A stretch of 64,000 nt of DNA from Bathynomus jamesi (GCA_023014485.1 JAJOZX010002360.1:176001-240000), one strand, 5' to 3'. Counted from the first letter of the stretch, positions 1 to 10,690 are shown. Program-made: numbers and translations. The notes: generated by a model not told the origin, from the letters alone.

Positions 1-712
1 GCCACCAGATCCCCAGGTGCCCTCCATTATGCAAGATGGCTAACACGAGCAAACAGGATCCTGCTCTTATATGTCTCTACACGGAATCCAGACAAAAATA
101 TCCAAGACCTAGTAAAAATTATAATGCTGGTTTACGCTCCAGGCTGGTTTTGGATAAAGTCTCATCCAAAGGCAAATGAGGGAGCATCTAATTTTTGGTA
201 TATCATGCACTTGCTTAAAGGCTTAGATAAAAAGCATCGGATGATTATGGAGCGTGTCCTCAGAAATAACGCCTATTTTGCCCACCCAGAGAATATCTTA
301 CTCTCAATGATAACAGACACAAGAAGAGAGGTCAGAGAGCTGGCTCTTCAGCACATCATTCGAGCAAGAACTAGGAGCACCAATGCGAGAAATTTTGAGC
401 TGCCAAAAACACTGAACTTTGAAGCAGACGATTATCCTAACATGATCGACTGGGACAACGAAACCATCACCCCTCCACCTATTTTACAGAATTTGACAAA
501 TGATGATCTTCTTAAAGTTCGAAATGAACCACTTCAGCTATTCCTTTTCCCTGTCACAGCCAGGGAGTAGAACATGCTGTAAATGTGGTAACAGAAGCAT
601 CACAAGATAGAATTGGTTACGAAAACAGACAAATTTATTTTGAATGTACTGGAGTCGAGGAAAAAGCTACCTGTGTTCCAATGGAAAGGCCAGTGGTGTC
701 AGTAATTTACGA
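1..712 (+). pseudogene. C-terminal part of an uncharacterised repeat-family protein, frameshifted
   Basis: The reading frame is open from the first base of the window to a stop at 568-570. It continues in another frame from about 550 through SQGVEHAVNVVTEASQD to about 700. The first frame includes GALHYARWLTRANR and RNAYFAHPENILLSMITD. The layout (GPL/RWLT region, then NAYFAHPEN, then MIDW, then a CH-x-QGVEH tail) resembles an uncharacterised protein family that I recall as common in repeat-rich invertebrate genomes. I know of no established function for it. The 5' part lies outside the window. One frameshift near 550 breaks the tail, so this copy is either a pseudogene or carries a sequencing error. 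No catalytic motif, signal peptide or membrane segment is visible. Confidence 0.6.
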
Positions 713-840
713 TTTTAAATTTCTTAAGGTGAATATTTTGGTTTTAATATGCTTCAATTAAATTTCTTAAGGTGAATATTTTGATTTTAGTATGCTTCAA
801 TTGACTCTTTAAGTAATATACGGAGAAAGATTTCTTATTT

Positions 841-892
<52 letters not shown>
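841..892. repeat. (TA)n microsatellite
   Basis: Nearly pure TA dinucleotides directly abut the left end of the hAT-type element that follows. A second TA tract abuts its right end. Confidence 0.95.
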
Positions 893-896
<4 letters not shown>

Positions 897-1679
897 TGAT
901 GGATCGAATAACCGCAACCGCAACTGCAACCGCACTACAACCGCACAAAAATTCACAACCGCAACCGTAACCGCAACCGCCGTTCCATAAGTGCGGTTGC
1001 GGTTGTAAAAGCTTAGTTAATTTTAATTTTAGGTTAATTAGAAATATTTCTTTTTTTAAAAAGAAAATGATGGGTCTCCTTATGCGTGGAGCGGGAACGT
1101 TGTACGATGAGAGGCGTTGCCGCTTGAAAGGTGAAAATGCAGCAAAAATATTATTCTTGAAATTCACACTGCCTGTCATTAAGTTTGACATCAGTTTTTC
1201 AAATGAATAATAATCCATAACTTTCCAATGGGTGGAGGCTGGGGAAAGTGGTAGGTGGGATGAACAGTGCGATGGGTCCTCGTCCCTCATCCTGGTAACA
1301 CACTTAGTGCAAAATATGGTTTTAATTAATTTGACCTATTCTTTCATAATAGCTATATAAGTTTAGAATATACTTCATTTAAATAGTATTTATTTAGTAA
1401 ATACCTTATGTTGAACACAAGTTTTGCAACACACAAATAGCGGTAGCGGTGTATTGCAAAACTTGTGTTCAACATAAGGTATTTACTAAATAAATACTAT
1501 TTAGTATATATTATGTACCAAGTGTGGCTAAATCGCACTATAGTGGCTAAATCCAGTTAATAATTACGCATTTTTCCTAGTATATGATAACCGCAACCGC
1601 AACCGCGGTTGGAAAAAATTCGACAACCGCAAACACAACCGCAACCGCGGTTGTGAAAAACCGACCACTCGATCCATCA

Positions 1680-1682
<3 letters not shown>
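893..1682. mobile_element. Non-autonomous hAT-like element (MITE)
   Basis: The left end TAGTGATGGATCGA is mirrored at the right end as TCGATCCATCACTA, a terminal inverted repeat of about 15 bp. The ends are followed inward by degenerate AACCGC repeats (900-1005 and 1586-1655). No transposase is seen; minus-strand frames across it have no recognisable domain. TA microsatellite on both sides hides any target duplication, so the superfamily rests only on the style of the ends. The interior holds a 49-bp perfect stem (separate entry). Confidence 0.7.
1381..1502. repeat. Perfect 49-bp inverted repeat (hairpin)
   Basis: Bases 1381-1429 and 1454-1502 are exact reverse complements separated by 24 bases. 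It sits inside the hAT-like element and could be a nested foldback. Confidence 0.9.
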
Positions 1683-1683
<1 letters not shown>

Positions 1684-1722
<39 letters not shown>

Positions 1723-2139
1723 CTTACTTTAACTTTACTTATATCATTATTTACCTTAATCTTTGTCATTTATCAGGTTTTTTATTCAAAGAATTGGTTT
1801 CAATTTCATTTCAATTTAAAAAAAGGGGGGCATATGCAACGGGTAGGGGGGTCGCATAGCGGTGTAATTACAGTATGTTGTTTAGGGGCCCAAAGGAAAC
1901 TCCGAGCAGTGTGTAGAATAGGAATACAAAATTTCGGCCCCCTCTCCTCTACAGTCCTCAGTAAATCACCTATTTCTAAGAGATAAGCTGGAATCTTCTT
2001 CCTTCTCCCCTATGGTGTTGAACCAGCCAATTTAACTTTGTACCTCTGTGCGCAGCTGAGTCGACAGAGAAAATTTGCTTTAAGAAGTTTGCCCAAATAC
2101 CAAGTACTGTAGTAAGTTATGTTACTTGCATGATTTGGT
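1684..2139. other. Unassigned sequence after a (TA)n tract
   Basis: A TA tract (1684-1716) is followed by about 420 bases with no ORF or repeat family I recognise. Confidence 0.5.
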
Positions 2140-2300
2140 CTCCGTACTACTAATAGACAGCCAAGGGGTCCTATGACAGAGGGACTTACCGCTTAATTTT
2201 GAATCCGAACCACGGAGGCGCTACATCTCCTGAACGCAGAGGACGGTCAATTATCCAACTGTTGAACAGACCCAGTGTCCCTTAACGATATGCTGGTCAT
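2140..2300 (-). repeat. Degenerate 5S rRNA-derived SINE
   Basis: On the minus strand a 5S-like block (GGTCTGTT, then TTGGAT) precedes the tail GGTTCGGATT. The same order occurs in the clearer copies near 16.4 kb and 63.4 kb. It is strongly decayed. Confidence 0.6.
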
Positions 2301-2352
2301 ATGGGTAACAGCTTAATAACATGGCTACGATAAATCCTTATAGCAAATATCA

Positions 2353-2396
<44 letters not shown>

Positions 2397-3130
2397 TGTT
2401 ATAATGTTATAATGTTTCAGACCAACAAAGACCCTAGGATCCACTCATGGCTGGTCTACCTAACTGTGTTCGTGTATTGTGTATGTCCTCCGTGGTGGCG
2501 GAGGGGACCTATAATTTTACGTGGGTTCCGAACCACAAGAACATAAGAAATTTATGTAAAAACTGCCGGTAAATTGGCAACGACCAATTTTTACGAAACT
2601 AAATAATTATCAATTTAAAACTAATTAATTATCGATTTAAAACTAAAGATAGAATCTCTGATCCAGAGGATCAAGTCATAATAGACTACTATCCACAAAT
2701 ATGTTACACTCTATATCTATTTATAAAGGACATGCAAATATATCGGATCCAAAGAATCCAGTCAATTTCATTACGGTATCCATCAAGTCACGGTCCATAT
2801 CGATAGCGGACCAAGTCAAAATTTACAATCATATACATTACAATATATACACTTACGAGAAAAAGAGTAGGTGTGGCTGTAAAGACTGTACAGTAATGTA
2901 GAAATGTGTGTGCACCCATTTTGGGTCTCCTATTTAAAGGTGTTTGTGGGGCAAGTGAAGATCATGAGTTTTTTAATACCTCACAGTACTATGGGGGGCA
3001 CCGCTCGGCAGAGGAATCTCTTTAAATGGGGTGTGTAAGGACAGAGAGTATCTCCTAACCCAAGACGCTGCCTCCCTATATCCCACAACACTTGTGTTGA
3101 GCTGTGGGATCTATCCCCAGAAGCCTTAAT
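2301..3130. other. (TA)n tract and unassigned sequence
   Basis: A TA run lies at about 2355-2396. Near 2490-2540 there is a short match to the SINE tail (gggttccgaaccac). The rest has no supported gene; short frames here have no recognisable domain. Confidence 0.5.
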
Positions 3131-3134
3131 TTTA

Positions 3135-3377
3135 CTACCTTAAACTATACCCTTTCTATCAACATATGCGTCTAATCGATTTTTAAACATGTTTATAGAC
3201 GTGCTACTAATTACTTCTACCGGCAAACTATTCCAGCTATTTACTATTCTATGCGTAAAAAAGTTTTTCGCAACTGCTGTCTCGAACCTTCTACTTGTCA
3301 ACTTACACCCGTTATTTCTAGTCCTATTATATTGAGATATTTCGAAAAAGCTATCTCTATCTACGTTATCGAACCCA
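3135..3377 (-). pseudogene. LINE (CR1/Jockey group) reverse-transcriptase C-terminal fragment
   Basis: The minus-strand frame reads RTRNNGCKLTSRRFET, then NSWNSLPVEVI, then MFKNRLDAYV. This is the usual C-terminal block after the RT domain in CR1/Jockey-group non-LTR elements, and the better preserved LINE at 32.4-34.3 kb shows the same block. Only about 80 residues remain. The fragment is cut at its upstream side by the PLE end that starts near 3378. The apparent Met-Ser-Ser-Ser start lies in the junction and is not a real start. Confidence 0.75.
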
Positions 3378-3416
3378 TTCACTGATGATGACAAAAGATT
3401 TGTCGAAACGTCTGAA
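3378..3416 (+). ncRNA. Hammerhead ribozyme motif (PLE1 type)
   Basis: Core CTGATGA at 3382-3388. Stem II is GACAAA/TTTGTC (3390-3395 and 3399-3404), followed by GAAA at 3405. Then comes CGTC, with predicted cleavage after 3412. Stem I can pair TTCA with TGAA. The arrangement is a type I HHR with a minimal stem III, as known for PLEs. Confidence 0.75.
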
Positions 3417-3505
3417 GTACAAAAAATAAATGAAAATGTTTGCCGTTGTGTTGATCCTTCTGTTCATCTGTAAGCTCCGTTTCCCTAAGGAGAAGTCAAT
3501 AGCTT

Positions 3506-3510
<5 letters not shown>
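3378..3510 (+). mobile_element. PLE1 terminal fragment
   Basis: About 130 bases nearly identical to the HHR and ORF-start region of the PLE1 unit at 20.8 kb and to its 3' end at 23.65-23.77 kb. Like the 23.77 kb copy, it passes into (TA)n just after the sequence GAGAAGTCAATAG. Confidence 0.85.
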
Positions 3511-3544
<34 letters not shown>

Positions 3545-4200
3545 TATATATTTCTCGTCTGTCAGAAATAATGAATTACATGAAAAGCCGTTTATAATGG
3601 AATCAAAGATTAAAGGTTAAATGTAATATGAATAATACTTCTAAATAAAAAGCGAATGCAAAGAAAAAAATAATTTAGAACAATAATGCTCTCTTGCGGC
3701 CGAGGATTACATCACTTCCATTAAAAGTGTGGCACGAATTTTTCTTTCCTAATTTAAAATATTGATTTATAGACAATTTAATCAAATAAAGTTAATAAAA
3801 AATTATTTGTATAAATTCTTCTTTGTTGCAATTGTTTATATGTAGGCCTACACTTAAATTTAGTGTTTAGTTCATGAATGAAAATTTTGTATTACAGTGC
3901 AACAGAAAATCTGAAATCGCTTTGGGATAAAAGTTTGCTGTAGGTTTGCTGTACTTTCGTAAATAGATACAATGTGATCCGAAGGTCACGGTCGGATCGG
4001 CTTTTTTTTTTTTAACCTACTGTATCTTGTAACGTAGCAAATCTGTAAGTTGTTTAAGCCTATCAACGCCCATGATGGAATTCACAGAGAAATTGTTGCT
4101 GTGTGAGGTATGCAGTGTTCAAAAATCATATCATAAAAATAGGAAAATAAATAAATGTATTTCAACCGATCGTGATTTTGGGACCACCCTGTGTGTATAT

Positions 4201-4264
<64 letters not shown>

Positions 4265-4552
4265 CTTAAGTTCAAATAAACTTTAAAAAGTTTATAACTT
4301 AGTCAATCGTTGACGCAATAGAATTTTCCCCAATTTTGCATGTCAAACTCGTCGATCCGATAAGGGCTTCAATAAATGAGTTCTGAGACCTCGCAATTTC
4401 TACTGTGTGCGAATAAATTCTCTTTTCAGAGAGAAATTTTTGTGGAACTCATTATCTTCATCTAAAAAAAAAAGACAAAAGTTCATATAAAGATTTGATG
4501 AGGAAGGCCACGTTTTTAATTATATAATCCGAGGTTTGTATATACTGTATAT
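3511..4552. other. Microsatellites and unassigned AT-rich sequence
   Basis: It contains (TA)n at about 3508-3541 and (CA)n running into (TA)n at about 4200-4263. No gene or repeat family is recognised in the remainder. Confidence 0.5.
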
Positions 4553-4553
4553 A

Positions 4554-5815
4554 TCAGGTCATCCCATAAGTAATGTCATTTTTTAGATCGGAATTTGAAG
4601 GACAAAAAAAATTCAACTGAAACTTCTTAATCTAGTATATATTTTCCATCGTCCTACAAGCTTTTCAATGCCATGTTTATAAAATTCAGGAGGTTTTGAG
4701 GCAAAAAACGTACAAAGACTGGTGTGCAGGTCATTTAAAGAAGTATACTGTTTCTCGTCAAGATAGTTTTGCAGACTCCTGAAGAGATGATAATCTGAAG
4801 GCGCAAGGTCTGGAGAATATGGAGGATGTGGAAGCTTTTTCCGACCCAAACTCCTCAATTTTTGCAGAAGTGATCCGAGCGGTATGATGACGTGCGTTGT
4901 CGTGGTGGAACACGATTCCTTTCCGATTAACCAAAGAAGGTCTCTTTTCTTTTAGTGCAGTGTTCAATCGATCCAGTTGTTGACAGTAGACTTGAGCGGC
5001 GATTGTTTGGTTGTGTGGTAAGGTTTCAAAGTGTATTACACCACCTTTATCCCACCAAACACTAAGCAACACCTTCCGAGGGTGAAGATTTGGTTTTGGC
5101 TGTGGTGTTGTTGGTTCTCCGGCACAAACCCTGTCGACGGCGTTTAACATTCTGGTACAGTATCCACTTTTCATCACCAGTCACTAAACGGTGCAAAAAC
5201 GGATCTTGGAGTTTACGGGAATGAAGAGCTGTGCTAATGTTTACCCGCACCCTCAGATTGTCGACCGACAATTCATGTGGCACCCATTTTCCTAACTTAG
5301 GCACTTTCCCGAGTTGTTGCAAATGTCGATGGATGGTGGACGGGGATGAATTGAGTTTCTGGGCCAATTCTTCGACAGTTGTTGAACAGTCTTCTTCAAG
5401 TGCGGCTAACAGCAGGTCATCATCAAACTCAGCAGGGCGTCCAGAGCGTGCTGCATCTGTCAAACAGCAGTCACCATTCCTAAACTTTTGAAACCATCTT
5501 TGACATTTCCTCACATGCAGAATATCGTTGCCATAAACGTCCTGAATGTTTCGCGTTGCTTCAGTAGCACTATTCCCTTTTTTGAACTCGTAAAGCATTA
5601 TATGCCTGATATGCTCTTCTGATACCGCCATGTTTATGAGGAGTTCACATAAAGCAAAACACACGTCTTCACTGGTCAAGGTCTGTAAAGTATGTAGCGA
5701 AACACGAAAGATCTCCTCTTAGATATAACTTTCGGAAAATTTATGCTTAAACCGAGTAGGACTAGTTTAAACTTAATCTATCGTAAAAAACGACATTACT
5801 TATGGGATGACCTGA
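4554..5815 (-). mobile_element. Mariner transposon (1.26 kb) with TA target duplication
   Basis: The ends are inverted copies of TCAGGTCATCCCATAAGTAA, each flanked by TA. The length fits a full mariner. The transposase lies on the minus strand. Confidence 0.92.
4613..5631 (-). pseudogene. Mariner transposase (DD34D type), two frameshifts
   Basis: A cut-and-paste transposase of the mariner family, acting on the element's own terminal repeats. The likely start is the Met of MAVSEEHIRH at 5631 rather than the Met 16 codons upstream. The N-terminal helix-turn-helix region reads LYEFKKGNSATEATRNI, followed by WVPHEL. The catalytic motifs appear in order: GDEKWILY, then HHDNARHHTA, then PPYSPDLAPSDYHLF. 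Three overlapping frames (5062-5679, 4758-5177 and 4613-4858) imply one frameshift between about 5062 and 5177 and another near 4760-4860. As read, the protein cannot be made in one piece. Confidence 0.9.
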
Positions 5816-5820
5816 TATAT

Positions 5821-6140
5821 TGCGTCTCGGTGGTGTAGTAGTTCGCACCGCTGACTGAAAATCCACCGGCTCCTCCTGGTTCGATTCCTGGCGAAAGCTT
5901 ACCTAGCCAGAAAAAAATAGGTTGGTAGATAAATATGTACCTTGGGTAGCCTACTGGTTAAGATACTGGGCTGCTGATCGGAAGGTCGTGAGATCGAGTC
6001 CGGGTAAGGACTCTGTAATTTCTTACCACCCGTGGTGGGTCGTGGTTCGGATTCCACGTTAAGCTGTAGGTTCAAGGTGGAGCAACAAGCTTGGCCTTCG
6101 TCAAAATGAACAATTCGGACGGAAGCAAAACCAACGAAGG
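5821..6140 (+). repeat. Dimeric tRNA-derived SINE
   Basis: Two tRNA-like units lie in series. The first has box A TGGTGTAGTAGTT and box B GGTTCGATTCC; the second has GGTAGCCTACTGGTTAAG and GAGATCGAGTCC. A tail follows with GGTTCGGATTCCACGTTAAG and a block ending near CAACGAAGG, then (TA)n. Related copies are at 40.7-41.0 kb (minus) and 41.66-42.95 kb (plus, interrupted). Confidence 0.85.
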
Positions 6141-6142
6141 TT

Positions 6143-6163
6143 TTATATATATATATATATATA

Positions 6164-6223
<60 letters not shown>

Positions 6224-6234
6224 TTATATATATA

Positions 6235-6276
<42 letters not shown>

Positions 6277-6286
6277 TGTATATATA
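6143..6286. repeat. (TA)n-rich microsatellite
   Basis: About 140 bases of interrupted TA dinucleotides follow the SINE. Confidence 0.95.
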
Positions 6287-6290
6287 TACA

Positions 6291-6474
6291 GGCCCTCTCA
6301 GAGATCCAGAGAGGCCCAGGCCACTTCCAGCTTTGAGGCCCATAGCTAAACCCAATTATTACTTTCACTGCAAAACATTATATTCAAACCTGAAAGTTTC
6401 TAAATTGAAGGCCCCCTTAAGCTTGAGGCCCAGGCCAGAAGGCACTCCTACCCCCCCCCCCATCTGATAGGCCC
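6291..6474. mobile_element. hAT-like MITE (CAGGCCC ends)
   Basis: It begins CAGGCCCTCTCAGA and ends GATAGGCCCTG, a short inverted repeat of the CAGGGCC type seen in other hAT elements of this window. It is rich in GAGGCCC motifs and has no coding capacity. Confidence 0.55.
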
Positions 6475-6571
6475 TGTGTGTATATATATATATATATATA
6501 TGCGCCTGGTGGTTTCTACCATATCTCAAGAGCTGAAATTTATATATGCGCCTTGGTGGTTTCTACATATC

Positions 6572-7289
6572 TCAAGAGCTGAAATTCTCCGTGTTAAATG
6601 ACATGTTGTCTTCTGACCATTTGTATATTTTGTTCGTGTCCCTGTGCAAGGCCTCCACGTTATGTACATCGCTGATTTTTCTGCTGATCTTTGTATCGTC
6701 TGCAAAGGATGTTACTATACTGTTGCTGTTTACTCCGCTGTCTATGTCTGTTAGCATGATAATGAACAGGAGTGGGGCCAGTACTGTCCATTGTGGTACT
6801 GAGCTGCGTACTTCCGATTCTGATGATGATATACACCTTGAATTTTGACGACCTGTAGACGTTCTCTGAGGAAGTTGTAGATCCATTTTCTTTTCCCACT
6901 TTGCCTGTGATTCCCATATATTTCATTTTATGTGCTATTATACCATGGTCACATTTGTCGAAAGCGTTAGCAAAATCTGTGTATATAACATCGTAGTTGT
7001 CATTGCCTTCCAATGCATCTAAGATATTGTTGTAGTGTTCTATTAGTTGTGATAGGCATGATCTACCTGATCGGAATCCATACTGATTTTCGTTGAATCT
7101 TTCCCGTGTCTTCAGGAAATCATAAATTTTCTCTCTAACTATTCTTTCAAATACTTTGGTGAGGTGAGACGTCAATGACACTGGTCTATAGTTCTTTGCT
7201 TGAGATCTGTCCCCTCCTTTATATATAGGGACAATGTTTGCTCTTTCAAGATGCTCGGTATTTCCCCACTGTCTAGGGATCTTCTCCAT
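6572..7289 (-). pseudogene. LINE B reverse transcriptase, frameshifted and truncated
   Basis: The reverse transcriptase of a CR1/Jockey-group non-LTR element, used for target-primed reverse transcription. Visible blocks in order: KNYRPVSLTSHLTKVFE, NQYGFRSGRSCLSQLIEHY, DVIYTDFANAFDKCDHGII, then LAPLLFIIMLTDI and SFADDTKI in a second frame. FADD is the catalytic YxDD-type box. The frameshift lies near 6800-6890. The protein stops after TENFSS, so thumb and C-terminal blocks are absent. This copy is not functional. Confidence 0.88.
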
Positions 7290-7703
7290 ATCCAGTATAA
7301 AGGTGTAGCTATTTCATTTTTTTACAGTGTTTAATCAATAATGCGTTCCAATTGTCCGGACCTGCAGCTGAATGTGGTTTCATTTGTCATATAGCTCTCG
7401 CTACATCTTCTGGGGTAAAATCAAAGTCTGTTATATACTCTCTCTCCTTGCAATTCCTCTTCAAAGATGCATTTATGTCAGTATCGCTTTGTCACTTTTT
7501 GGGGTACTGAAAACTGATTCATATTGAGCTCACAATGTATCAGATATTTCTTTTGGATCGTTGGTTAGTTCAATATTTCTCGTCTTTAAGGCCCAATAGC
7601 GGCGCGCGTTTTTGTTTTCCTTTTGCATAGCTATAGAAGTATTTTGGATTTTCCTTTGTTGCTTTTACCGCCTTTTCCTCTTCCTTCTCTGTATGGTCCT
7701 TAA

Positions 7704-8811
7704 TCAGGGTTTTTCTTTTATTGCTTTCCTGTCATTATCTCCGCAGTTGCCTAACTTCGCCTCCACTCTCTTTCTTTTGCGGAATAGTCTTCTCTTTTGC
7801 CTCTCTAGCCAGCTCCTCTTTCCTTTTGGCTGTGATTTCGGAGCATGTTTTTCTAAAATTCTCAGCGTTTTTTCTTCCAAGGTTGTTAGCATTTCTTCAG
7901 TTGTTTTATTCTCGAAAATTGTTCTCCATTCTATTTGGGCCACGTGCGATCTGATTGCTTCCCAATTTATAGTCTTGGAGTTTAAGTTAAAGGCCCCGAA
8001 TTTACTTCTTTCCTCAATATGTGTATTGCCTTTTAATGCTGTAGTCATATTTGTTGATATCTCGATTAAGTTGTGGTCGGAGATAATGGTTGGGGTTATT
8101 TTTATATCAGCAATCAAGTTCGTGTTATTCGTGAATACCAGATCCAGGCAGTTATATTTTCTGGTATTTTCTGTTATCTCCTGTGTCAGCATAAACTCAT
8201 TTGTGAGAGCCATCAACATTTTTGCTTGCTCCTGGTCTTCTCTTGTGCCCCCTTTGTCCTGGTGAATATATATATTCCTATCCACCTTTTGTATTTTATA
8301 AATGGGAAGTTAAAGTCTCCGCAGATCATTATATTGGGGGATGGAGGGTTTATGGCCTTTATTAGCTTTCTGATGTCATCAACGGCCTCCGAGAATTTTT
8401 CGGTTGGGGTGCTTGGAGGTCTATAGATGACTATTACTATCAAGTTTAGTTTTTCTATTTTCACTGCTAGGAGTTCCACATAGCTGTTTGATTTACTTAT
8501 TATCGTCTCTGTCATACGACCTTCCTGTACATATATAGCACAGCCACTTTACGTCTCGTCGTTCTATCCGCTCTTAGTAAATTGAAGCCCTGTATATTTA
8601 TCTCTTTCTTATCAATACAATGTTCGCAGTTTTCACAATTTCCTTGGCAATCTTTAAGATGAGTTTCTGTGAGGCATGAGATGTCCGCCCTTGTTTCGTC
8701 CATAAATCCTTTCAGGTACGAAACCTTATTGAGTGATTGGTTTGGTCTTATTCCTTGAATATTAGCCAGGACAATTTTTATGTTCTCTGTTTTTCGTTGC
8801 CCCTTGTGCAT
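7704..8811 (-). pseudogene. LINE B apurinic-type endonuclease domain, frameshifted
   Basis: The N-terminal part of ORF2. Frame pieces 8512-8811, 8213-8515 and 7704-8285 together read VLANIQGIRPNQSLNK and ISCLTETHL, then VIYRPPSTPTEKF and MICGDFNFP, then DLVFTNNTNLI and IISDHNLIEI. These are the blocks of the exonuclease/endonuclease/phosphatase fold that nicks the target DNA (catalytic Glu in TETHL, Asp in GDFN, His in SDHN). Two frameshifts separate the pieces. A low-complexity basic linker toward RT follows at 7.70-7.90 kb. Confidence 0.85.
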
Positions 8812-8962
8812 TTCAAGTTCGTTTGCCTTCGATATCGCTTGATTCGTTGCCCTATGATCCTCCGAGAGAGATCCGTTTCCGTCTACTTGTACCGGTAGCT
8901 TCTTGCCCGGTAGCGGTTTGGCTCGGGGGTTTCCAGCTGTGTCAACTGCGTGTGGATGACAT

Positions 8963-10031
8963 TTAGCATCCGTAACGTGTCCGCGATGTTGAAAAATTTT
9001 CTTGTTCGCTTATTGTGTTCCTATTGTTGTTCCTATTGTTATTGTTATTCCTATTGTTATTTAAACTTTTCCCTTTGTTCTTTGAGTCCGTCGGGAGATG
9101 TTGATAGTAGCATTTTTTCCCGAATTTGTAGGTTCCATATTTTGCGTAAGTCCTGCAAATGTCCGGGTGGTAGAATTTACATCCGTCTCCAAATTTACAA
9201 TGACCATTATTATACTGTAGAAGAAATTGCATATTGAGGGATGTTCATATATACATTGTCCTCTTTTAAATCTGCAATTATCGTTTATATAATATCTGCA
9301 TATAATTCCTTCCCCATATTTACTCGTGGCCTTTGTTTTTTGCTCCTTATTGGGGGACAGTTTCACTCCGTTTTCTTGATTGCCCTCTTGTCTTGTCCTA
9401 TTTGTGCTAGTTGTGTTTGTGTCCTTCGTTGCCCTTATGCTATATGTTGTCAGGGCCGGATTAAGCATTGTTAGGGCCGGGGGCAATTAATATTTTCGGG
9501 CCGGTGTCACTAGAAAAACACTAGAAAAACACAATTCTTTACCTGATACATCATACATGAGTGATGTGATCAGCTGACTGGGATCGATCAACAGAAAATG
9601 AAACAAAAACAAAGATGTGATTACAGAAAATGTATACTTTGTTCACATAAATGGGATACTAAACTAGGTTTTGTAGAAGCGGAATCTAGAATTTTTTTCC
9701 TTCCTCACGGTCGACCAATTATTTCAACGGTAGATTATAGCGTTTACGTAGTTTCTTGGGGTCGGTCTGCGTCTTGGGGCCGGTCAGCATCTGGGGCCAG
9801 GGACAAGTGCCCGCTTTGCCCCCATTATAATCCGCTACTGTGTGTTGTCTTTACACTCTTTGTCGCCTGTGTGTTTTCGGCCTCGTTTTGTGACAGTATT
9901 TGATTTTTTTCTATTTCGCCTTTCTCCGTTTCTTCCGTTTTCCACTGTTCTTTGTTCCCACTTTCCTCTTTCATTCTCTTCTCGTAGTCTCTTTCTGCTT
10001 TAAATACTGTAAAAGAATTTAATTCGGTCAA
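8963..10031 (-). pseudogene. LINE B ORF1: charged N-terminus and CCCH zinc fingers, interrupted
   Basis: Nucleic-acid-binding ORF1 of the LINE. The N-terminal piece (9825-10031) is rich in Glu and Lys and may form a coiled coil. A hAT MITE (9451-9840) then breaks the frame. The remaining pieces contain fingers of the C-x7-C-x6-C-x3-H type: CRYYINDNCRFKRGQCIYEH, then HCKFGDGCKFYH, then KKCYYQH. An Asn-rich tail follows. One frameshift lies between the fingers. Most LINE ORF1 proteins use CCHC knuckles or an RRM, so CCCH fingers are notable. The plus-strand relative at 24.15 kb shows the same fingers. Confidence 0.8.
9451..9840. mobile_element. hAT-like MITE inside LINE B copy 1
   Basis: It begins CAGGGCCGGATTAAG and ends AATCCGCTACTG. 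The flanking 8 bases are tatgttgt and tgtgttgt, a probable 8-bp target duplication with one change. It is GGGCCGG-rich and non-coding. Confidence 0.75.
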
Positions 10032-10091
10032 GCAGTTTTCGCAGAATTTTTTATCCCATTAAACTGCTTTGCGTTCGTTATAAGAGAGATT

Positions 10092-10096
<5 letters not shown>

Positions 10097-10169
<73 letters not shown>
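10097..10169. repeat. (TA)n microsatellite at left flank of PLE2
   Basis: About 35 TA units stand immediately outside the left terminal repeat. A matching tract at 12737-12783 lies outside the right one. Confidence 0.95.
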
Positions 10170-10170
<1 letters not shown>

Positions 10171-10174
<4 letters not shown>

Positions 10175-10690
10175 ATGAATAAAACCACGAAGGAAAGGAA
10201 ACACAGATGGTGCTCAAGCGCTTTCGTCTAATGACATCCTCAGGAACACTGAAGTACATAAAGAATTACAGCCTATATATAGGTTACAGAAAGAGAAAAA
10301 AAAAATATATATATATACAATAAACGGAGAAACGAAATTAAAGGATTGTGGAAGGGGGCACACAAATTTATAAGGAAAAACTATCGATTTTTAGCACAAG
10401 ATTAAGATTTGTTTCCAAACAATGTTATAGATAACAAAAAATAAATAAATAAAAATAAAATATATATATACAAATTTATACTGGAAATCTGCCCAAGTTT
10501 TAGCACTCTGCTCTTTTTTTATATAAAAATTGAACAATTATCGATTTTTAGCACAAGATTAAAAGATTTGTTTCCAAACAATGTTATAGATAAAAAAAAA
10601 AATATATATACATATATACAAATTTATACTGGAAATCTGCCCGGGTTTTAGCACTCTGCCCTATTTTTTGTATATAAAAATTGAAAAATA
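10171..10690 (-). repeat. PLE2 left terminal repeat (pseudo-LTR, inverted)
   Basis: Reverse complement of 12119-12703, with a few indels and shorter TA tracts. It contains the direct duplication of the block with atcgatttttagcacaagat (about 10381 and 10533). Confidence 0.88.
10210..10249 (-). ncRNA. Hammerhead ribozyme motif (PLE2 left repeat)
   Basis: Minus strand: stem I GTGTTC/GAGCAC, core CTGAGGA (complement of 10237-10243), stem II GTC-ATTA-GAC, GAAA, palindromic stem III around GCGC, then CTT as cleavage triplet. All conserved core positions are present. Confidence 0.85.

Larger units (their letters stand above)
6565..10060 (-). mobile_element. LINE family B, copy 1 (ORF1 with CCCH fingers, ORF2 EN-RT)
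   Basis: A minus-strand non-LTR retrotransposon of about 3.1 kb once the hAT MITE at 9451-9840 is removed. The order in the element's own direction is ORF1 (about 10.03 to 8.96 kb), endonuclease (8.81 to 7.70 kb), then RT (7.29 to 6.57 kb). It ends just after the FADD motif at a duplicated 45-base stretch and a (TA)n tract, so the RT thumb and C-terminus are missing. Other copies are at 24.1-29.2 kb (plus) and 46.4-50.0 kb (minus). Confidence 0.88.

Noticed and set aside
835..1290. 151-codon minus-strand ORF
   Set aside because: It runs through AACCGC repeats and (TA)n inside a MITE; the Tyr-Ile run and Cys-Gly repeats are translated microsatellite.
6091..6336. 81-codon ORF rich in Ile-Tyr
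   Set aside because: Pure translation of (TA)n. The same holds for the many other Ile-Tyr frames in the window.
7612..8265. 217-codon plus-strand ORF with hydrophobic segments
   Set aside because: Antisense of the LINE B endonuclease frame. The minus strand carries the recognisable motifs.
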